64,000 bases of DNA from Aquificota bacterium (lineage in GTDB: Bacteria; Aquificota; Aquificia; Aquificales; Aquificaceae), in NCBI GenBank assembly GCA_013153495.1, contig JAADEH010000012.1, forward strand, positions 186,001 to 250,000, written 5' to 3'. Each line of letters starts with the position of its first letter. Position 1 is the first letter of the stretch. Under the pieces are notes generated by a model. That model did not search any database. It was not told where the DNA came from and was given only the letters and a program-made list of their open reading frames with translations. The translations under genes were made by a program, and so were the position numbers. Shown here in pieces: positions 59,595 to 64,000 of this stretch.

Positions 59595-60050
59595 CTAACA
59601 CCTGCTCATGGCTTTCTCAAGCATTTTCACCATCCTGCCGTAGTGGGTTCCCTTCCAGAAGACCGACCCGCAGTGGGGACAGAGGGTAAAGTCGTAGGCG
59701 CTTTCGTAGGCTCGTGGCGGGACCCTGTCCTTGACTTCTTCCTTGGGGACGGGTTTTAACTTGCTACCGCAGTAGGCGCACAGGTTCAGCTTCAGGGAAG
59801 GTTCGAGGGAGAACTTCTTTATCACGAGGCAGAGCTGGACTTCCCAATCGTGTCGGGGAACCACGAGGTATTCCATCTTCAGCTTTTTGAGAGTTCTTTC
59901 CCACCGTCTCGAGGTGGTTATAAAAACCCTGTCCTGGTTCAAGGATAGGTCTTTGAGGTTTATCTCCCCCTGAAGGACTTTAACGTCGTGTCCCAAAAAC
60001 CTGAGCCACTTGGCGAGTTTGGAGAGATTGCTCTCGAGGAGGAACTTCAT
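59595..60050 (-). CDS. Mut7-C RNase-domain protein (DUF82)
   Basis: The 151-residue protein has an N-terminal PIN-like fold (MKFLLESNLSKLAKWLRFLGHDV ... DRVFITTSRRW). A C-terminal zinc ribbon carries four Cys (CAYCG and CPHCG). The domain name comes from the C-terminal part of the Mut-7 exonuclease; RNase activity is predicted by fold. Minus-strand TATAAA ends five bases before its ATG, in a 15-bp gap shared with the divergent gene. Confidence 0.9.
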   Translation of the reverse strand: MKFLLESNLSKLAKWLRFLGHDVKVLQGEINLKDLSLNQDRVFITTSRRWERTLKKLKMEYLVVPRHDWEVQLCLVIKKFSLEPSLKLNLCAYCGSKLKPVPKEEVKDRVPPRAYESAYDFTLCPHCGSVFWKGTHYGRMVKMLEKAMSRC

Positions 60051-60065
60051 TTATTTTTATAAATA

Positions 60066-62522
60066 ATGCTCAGAGACCACAAGAAGACAGCTCTCATACA
60101 CGGGGGGAGACGCATAAGCTACGGGGAGCTTATAGAGAATGTCGGGTCCTTTGCCAATCTAATGGACACCCTTCCCGACGAGAGGGTTCTCATAATATCC
60201 GAGAACAGACCCGAATGGATATACTCCCTCTTTGCTACTTGGAAGAGGGGTTCCATAGCTGTTCCCGTTGACTTCATGTCCACACCCGAGGAGATAGCCT
60301 ACATAATAAGGGACGCAAAACCCAAGCTCGCTTTCTGCTCCGAGCAAACCAAGGAAAACCTCGAAAAAGCGGTAGAGCTATCGGGTGAAGAGCTGGAAGT
60401 GGTAAACTTCGACAGCGTTGCCCTGCCAAAACCTCTCGAGAAGTCGGTTCACAGAGATGCGGAGGACATAGCTCTCCTTCTCTACACTTCCGGAACGACG
60501 GGAAACCCCAAAGGGGTCATGCTCACTTTCAAAAACCTCTTTTCAAACATAGAAGGTGTTGTGCAGACCAAAATAGCGACAAAGGAGGACTCCACCCTTG
60601 CAATACTTCCCTTCCATCACTCCTATCCCCTAATGGTAACCGTTCTCGTCCCCCTTCACATAGGATCGACCATAGTGTTTTTAGACAAGCTGACCCCCGA
60701 AGACATTTTGGACAAACTTCAGACCTACCGCATTTCGGTAATAGTCGGTGTCCCGAGGCTATACACCCTCTTTCACAAGAGGATAATGGAGAGGATAGAG
60801 GGAAACTTCATAACGAGGCTCATCTTCAGGCTCATGGAGAAGGTCGAAATCACACCCCTCAGACAGAAGGTTTTTTCCAAAGTCCATCAGGTGTTCGGGG
60901 GGAACGTGAAGTTCATGGTAAGCGGTGGAGCGAAGCTCGACCCGAAGATAGCACAGGACTTCAACACTCTCGGTTTTACGGTCATAGAGGGATACGGACT
61001 TACAGAAACCTCACCCATAGTTACCTTCAACCCACCTGACAGGATAAAGCTCGGCTCGGTGGGAATACCCATAAAGGGAGTTCAGGTCAGGCTTTCCAAA
61101 GAAGGAGAAGTCCTCGTGAAAGGACCCAACGTGATGAAAGGATACTGGAACAGACCCAAAGAGACAGAGGAAGTCATAAAGAACGGCTGGCTATACACGG
61201 GAGACCTCGGGGAGATGGACGAGGAAGGATACCTATACATAAGGGGGAGGAAGAAGGAGATAATAGTCCTCGGAACGGGCAAGAACGTCAACCCGGAGGA
61301 GATAGAAAACCTCCTTCTGAAAGAGAGCGACCTGATAAAAGAGGTCGGAGTTTTGGAGGTGAGGGGAAAGCTCCACGCACTAATATACCCGGACCTTCAG
61401 AAGGTTCGGGAGAGAGGAATTGTAAACCTCGAAGAGACCCTCAAGTGGAATGCTATAGACGTGGTGAACCGAAAGCTCCCCGAGTGGAAGAGGATAGTCG
61501 GCTTCAAACTTACCGACAGGGAGCTACCCAAGACGAGGCTCGGAAAGCTCAGGAGATTTCTCCTTCCCAAGATATACGAAAGCGCAGACCAGAAAAGGGA
61601 GGAGGAGGAAGACCTCAGCATCTTCCAGACCGAAGAGGGAAGGATAATAAAGGAATACTTGGAGAAGGAAACGAAGCTAAAGGTTCTGCCCTCTCATCAC
61701 ATAGAGCTTGACTTGGGACTTGACTCCCTCGGGAAAGTCGAGCTTTTGAGTTTTATAGAAAACACCTTCGGTGTATCGATGACCGAGGAAGACCTCTCAA
61801 GCCACAGCACCGTCAAAGAGCTGATAGAGTTCGTCCGCACCAGAAAGGAAAAAATCCAGACCGCGGAGATAAACTGGAAGGAGATACTCTCAAAAGCACC
61901 ACCCTACGAACCACCCCACCACCCCCTTATCTTCAGCCTCGGCAAAGGTCTTCTATACGCTATCTTTAAACTCTTCAACCGCATAGAGGTTCAGGGAATT
62001 GAAAACCTGCCTCAAAAACCCTTCATAATAGCTCCGAACCATGCCAGCTACTTAGATGCCTTCGTGGTTGCCTCCGTCCTTCCGAAGGAGATAGCGAAGG
62101 ATACCTACTTCCTCGGGGAGGAACTCTACTTCCGAAACCCCGTAAGCTCCTTTTTCGGAAGGCTTGCACACGTCATAACGGTCAACATAAACAGGAAGCT
62201 AAAGGAGTCCCTTCAGAAGGTCGCTCAGGTGCTCAGAAAGAACAAGGTGGTTGTAATCTTCCCCGAAGGAGCGAGAACGAGAACGGGGGAGCTTATGGAG
62301 TTCAAGAAGGGAGTTGCCATCCTGAGCAGGGAGCTTGGAGTTCCCATAGTCCCCACCGCTCTGATAGGAACCTACGAGACCTGGTCCATACACGACAAAT
62401 TCCCCAGACCACACAAGATAAAGGTCATTTTCGGAAAACCCATCTATCCCGACGAAAAGTCCTACGAAGAACTAACGCAGGAATTGAAAGAAGTTGTAAG
62501 TAACCTTATTTCTTCTTCTTAG
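60066..62522 (+). CDS. Acyl-CoA/ACP synthetase fused to an ACP domain and a PlsC-type acyltransferase
   Basis: The 818-residue protein has three parts. Residues 1-500 are an AMP-forming acyl ligase (TSGTTGNPKG 141-150, YGLTET 310-315, YTGD near 377). Residues about 520-595 are an acyl carrier domain with the phosphopantetheine Ser554 in GLDSLGKVEL. Residues about 640-818 are a 1-acylglycerol-3-phosphate acyltransferase domain (NHASYLD with His659 and Asp664, FPEGART near 732). The likely path is: activate a fatty acid, load it on the internal ACP, and pass it to lysophosphatidate or a similar acceptor. It resembles Aas/LplT-type recycling in logic. Confidence 0.92.
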   Translation: MLRDHKKTALIHGGRRISYGELIENVGSFANLMDTLPDERVLIISENRPEWIYSLFATWKRGSIAVPVDFMSTPEEIAYIIRDAKPKLAFCSEQTKENLEKAVELSGEELEVVNFDSVALPKPLEKSVHRDAEDIALLLYTSGTTGNPKGVMLTFKNLFSNIEGVVQTKIATKEDSTLAILPFHHSYPLMVTVLVPLHIGSTIVFLDKLTPEDILDKLQTYRISVIVGVPRLYTLFHKRIMERIEGNFITRLIFRLMEKVEITPLRQKVFSKVHQVFGGNVKFMVSGGAKLDPKIAQDFNTLGFTVIEGYGLTETSPIVTFNPPDRIKLGSVGIPIKGVQVRLSKEGEVLVKGPNVMKGYWNRPKETEEVIKNGWLYTGDLGEMDEEGYLYIRGRKKEIIVLGTGKNVNPEEIENLLLKESDLIKEVGVLEVRGKLHALIYPDLQKVRERGIVNLEETLKWNAIDVVNRKLPEWKRIVGFKLTDRELPKTRLGKLRRFLLPKIYESADQKREEEEDLSIFQTEEGRIIKEYLEKETKLKVLPSHHIELDLGLDSLGKVELLSFIENTFGVSMTEEDLSSHSTVKELIEFVRTRKEKIQTAEINWKEILSKAPPYEPPHHPLIFSLGKGLLYAIFKLFNRIEVQGIENLPQKPFIIAPNHASYLDAFVVASVLPKEIAKDTYFLGEELYFRNPVSSFFGRLAHVITVNINRKLKESLQKVAQVLRKNKVVVIFPEGARTRTGELMEFKKGVAILSRELGVPIVPTALIGTYETWSIHDKFPRPHKIKVIFGKPIYPDEKSYEELTQELKEVVSNLISSS

Positions 62523-62530
62523 CTACCTTC

Positions 62531-62559
62531 TTGCAACTGAAATTGAGACTGATTATATT
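62531..62559 (+). promoter_or_regulatory. Promoter of fur
   Basis: TTGCAA (62531-62536), a 17-base spacer and TATATT (62554-62559) form a good promoter whose -10 ends eight bases before the fur ATG (62568). The bases ATCTTGCG before the ATG include no ribosome site, so transcription probably begins at or next to the start codon. I see no Fur-box dyad. Confidence 0.5.
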
Positions 62560-62567
62560 ATCTTGCG

Positions 62568-63023
62568 ATGAGTGTTGACCTTAGCGACATAAAGAGGGAG
62601 TTTACGAAGTTCTTAAAGCGTAAGAACATGAAGGTTACCCAGAGCAGGTTAAACCTGATAGACCTGATAGCCAAATACGGCAAGCACTTTGAGGTGGAGG
62701 AGCTTGTCAACTGGATAGCGACCCAGGGGGACAGGAGCGTGTCCCGTTCCACCATATACAGAACAATTAAACTCCTTCAGGAGTTCGGCGTAATAAAAGA
62801 AGTCATAAAGCAGAACAACAGAACTATCTACGAGTTCGTCGCAGGAAAGGCTCACCACGACCACCTGGTGTGTATGGAGTGCGGGAAGATAATAGAGTTC
62901 GTAAACGAAGACATAGAGAAACTTCAGGACGAAGTCTGCAAGGAATACGACTTTCAACCCACCCACCACAGGCTTGAGATATTCGGCGTGTGCTCCGAGT
63001 GCAGAAACTCTGATTTAACATAG
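62568..63023 (+). CDS. fur: Fur family metalloregulator
   Basis: The 151-residue protein has a winged helix (LKRKNMKVTQSRLNLIDLIAKYGKHFEVEELVNWI ... VSRSTIYRTIKLLQEFGVI). The metal-binding region is AHHDHLVCMECGKIIEF, and the structural zinc Cys pair is CMEC/CSEC. It could be an iron (Fur), peroxide (PerR) or zinc sensor; the sequence alone does not decide. It is followed after five bases by a thioesterase gene. Confidence 0.93.
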   Translation: MSVDLSDIKREFTKFLKRKNMKVTQSRLNLIDLIAKYGKHFEVEELVNWIATQGDRSVSRSTIYRTIKLLQEFGVIKEVIKQNNRTIYEFVAGKAHHDHLVCMECGKIIEFVNEDIEKLQDEVCKEYDFQPTHHRLEIFGVCSECRNSDLT

Positions 63024-63028
63024 TTTGT

Positions 63029-63421
63029 ATGCTATACACGAGGAGAGTGCAGTTCTACGACACGGACGCTCAGGGAGTAGTTCACCACTCCAACTACTTC
63101 CGATACTTCGAAGAGGCGAGGGGGGAATTCTTGAGAGAACTCGGTTTCCCCTACAGCAAGATGAGGGAGCTGGGATACGAGGTGGTGCTCTTGGAAGCCT
63201 GCGCAAACTTTAAAAAACCTCTTCTATACGACGAAGTCGTCTGTATAAACCTAAATTTAGAAAGCATGGACAGGTTTACCTTTACCTTCTCCTACCGTGT
63301 GGAGGTGGAAGGGGAACTTAGGGCTGAGGGCAAAACGAAGCACTGCGTAGTTAAAGAGGGGAAAATCGTCTCCATACCGCAGGAGATAAGGGAGAAGCTC
63401 GGAACGGAAAGGAAGGCATGA
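63029..63421 (+). CDS. YbgC-like acyl-CoA thioesterase (4HBT fold)
   Basis: The 130-residue hot-dog protein has the catalytic motif YDTDAQGVVHHSNYFRYFEEAR with the nucleophilic Asp, typical of YbgC/4-hydroxybenzoyl-CoA thioesterases. In other bacteria YbgC genes accompany Tol-Pal; here the neighbours are fur and an M16 peptidase. Its stop (TGA 63419-63421) overlaps the ATG of the peptidase gene. Confidence 0.92.
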   Translation: MLYTRRVQFYDTDAQGVVHHSNYFRYFEEARGEFLRELGFPYSKMRELGYEVVLLEACANFKKPLLYDEVVCINLNLESMDRFTFTFSYRVEVEGELRAEGKTKHCVVKEGKIVSIPQEIREKLGTERKA

Positions 63422-64000
63422 TGGTAAAGTTTTTGAGCTTGCTTTTTCTGGAGGTGATAGTTATGGCAACAGCCTTAGCGCAGGAACTATACATAAGGGA
63501 CCTTCCCAACGGTGCAAAACTGATAGTAAAACCCCGTGAGGACACCTCTGCGGTTGCCATTCACGTGTGGTTCAGAGTCGGTTCCGTTTACGAGAAATAC
63601 GACGAGAAGGGAATGGCACACTTTTTGGAACACATGCTATTCAACGGCTCGGAAAAGTATCCCTACGGGGAGGCTGATGTGGTTATAGAGAGCTTGGGAG
63701 GGAACATAAATGCCGGGACTTCCAAGGACTTTACCTACTACCACGTGGAAATAGCGAGCCTATACTGGAGGGAAGCCCTGGACGTTTTATACCAGATAAC
63801 TATGAAGGCTCTTTTAGAGGAGGAGATGATAGAGAAGGAGAAGCCCATAGTTATAGAGGAGCTTAGGAGGGGGAAGGACAACCCTACCACCGTTCTCTGG
63901 GAAACCTTCGAAAAGACCGCTTACAAGGTATCTCCATACCGCTTTCCCGTGATAGGTTTTGAAAACACCATAAGAAACTTTACGAGGGAGATGCTTCTTA
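63418..64000 (+). CDS. M16 family zinc peptidase, N-terminal part (runs past the window)
   Basis: The gene starts at ATG 63418 (a second ATG at 63421 is possible, with GGAAGG upstream) and is open to the window end. It encodes a signal peptide (FLSLLFLEVIVMATALA) and the inverted zinc motif HFLEHMLF (H-x2-E-H). The distal Glu region is VIEELRRGKDNPTT. This is the layout of pitrilysin/processing-peptidase-like M16 enzymes, usually about 420 residues. The export signal points to periplasmic action. Confidence 0.92.
   Translation, partial: MMVKFLSLLFLEVIVMATALAQELYIRDLPNGAKLIVKPREDTSAVAIHVWFRVGSVYEKYDEKGMAHFLEHMLFNGSEKYPYGEADVVIESLGGNINAGTSKDFTYYHVEIASLYWREALDVLYQITMKALLEEEMIEKEKPIVIEELRRGKDNPTTVLWETFEKTAYKVSPYRFPVIGFENTIRNFTREMLL

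Overview
The window is a compact, moderate-GC chromosomal segment from a thermophilic bacterium of the Aquificales type, most likely family Aquificaceae. Protein sequences such as AroA, TyrA and ValS have a strong Aquifex/Hydrogenobacter character. Arg is mostly AGG/AGA and Ile often ATA. F1 ATP synthase genes atpG and atpD stand apart from the rest of the complex, and trp genes are dispersed (trpE near 18 kb, trpF near 59 kb). Flagellar P/L-ring genes, LolA, a heptose adenylyltransferase and TolC indicate a motile diderm. The genus cannot be fixed from the sequence alone.

Layout. 1-2.3 kb: two unrecognised genes, a DUF763 protein, and a tandem pair of small secreted eight-cysteine proteins. 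2.3-6.5 kb (minus): a tight operon moaC-ubiX-fecR-like-tyrA-aroA, diverging from hypE across only 19 bp. 7.5-8.9 kb: an AT-richer adenine methylase with an unknown partner, probably a restriction-modification pair. 8.9-12.4 kb: a valyl-tRNA synthetase enlarged by two internal insertions. 12.5-15.4 kb: rimO flanked by two different nucleotidyltransferase/HEPN-like modules. 15.5-20.4 kb: a FadL-like porin with a clear terminator, YjbQ, trpE and a VapBC pair. 20.4-23.2 kb (minus): flgH-flgI-flgJ-acpS. 23.2-26.1 kb: fabG-acpP-fabF-rnc. 26.1-28.2 kb: modABC. 28.2-31.2 kb: secG-prmC-corC-like-radC. 31.2-34.1 kb: a two-domain HxlR-like regulator, cytochrome P460, folE, thiE-tetR and tRNA-Leu. 34.6-38.1 kb: anaerobic ribonucleotide reductase nrdD-nrdG and a YhcC-like radical SAM protein. 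38.2-44.7 kb: a clade II-like nitrous oxide reductase operon (cytochrome c, nosZ, nosB-like, nosL, nosD, nosF, nosY, lipoprotein cytochrome c). 44.7-48.9 kb: tRNA-His, a DUF309 fusion, atpD and atpG, with a duplicated two-gene cassette of tiny membrane proteins between the two atp genes. 48.9-56.4 kb: ilvE, an M28 peptidase and an RND efflux operon. 56.5-64 kb: lolA, GNAT, hldE-type, era, trpF, a Mut7-C protein, an acyl ligase-ACP-acyltransferase fusion, fur, a thioesterase and the start of an M16 peptidase.

Physiology. NosZ with its maturation genes, cytochrome P460, the Mo uptake/cofactor genes, HypE (NiFe hydrogenase maturation) and NrdD fit a microaerophilic or denitrifying hydrogen oxidiser.

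The most notable points are: (1) the duplicated small-ORF cassette inside the atpG-atpD unit, whose 37-residue members share an identical 14-residue tail; (2) the two extra segments in ValRS; (3) a recurrent layout in which operon-leading genes have a -10-like hexamer 6-12 nt before the start codon and little or no Shine-Dalgarno sequence, suggesting widespread leaderless transcription, including two divergent genes that share one -10 region; (4) a shared 22-24 nt element upstream of both cytochrome P460 and the nos operon; (5) the paired Cys-rich secreted proteins. No CRISPR array, insertion sequence, prophage or rRNA was seen. No gene-free stretch exceeds about 130 bases.
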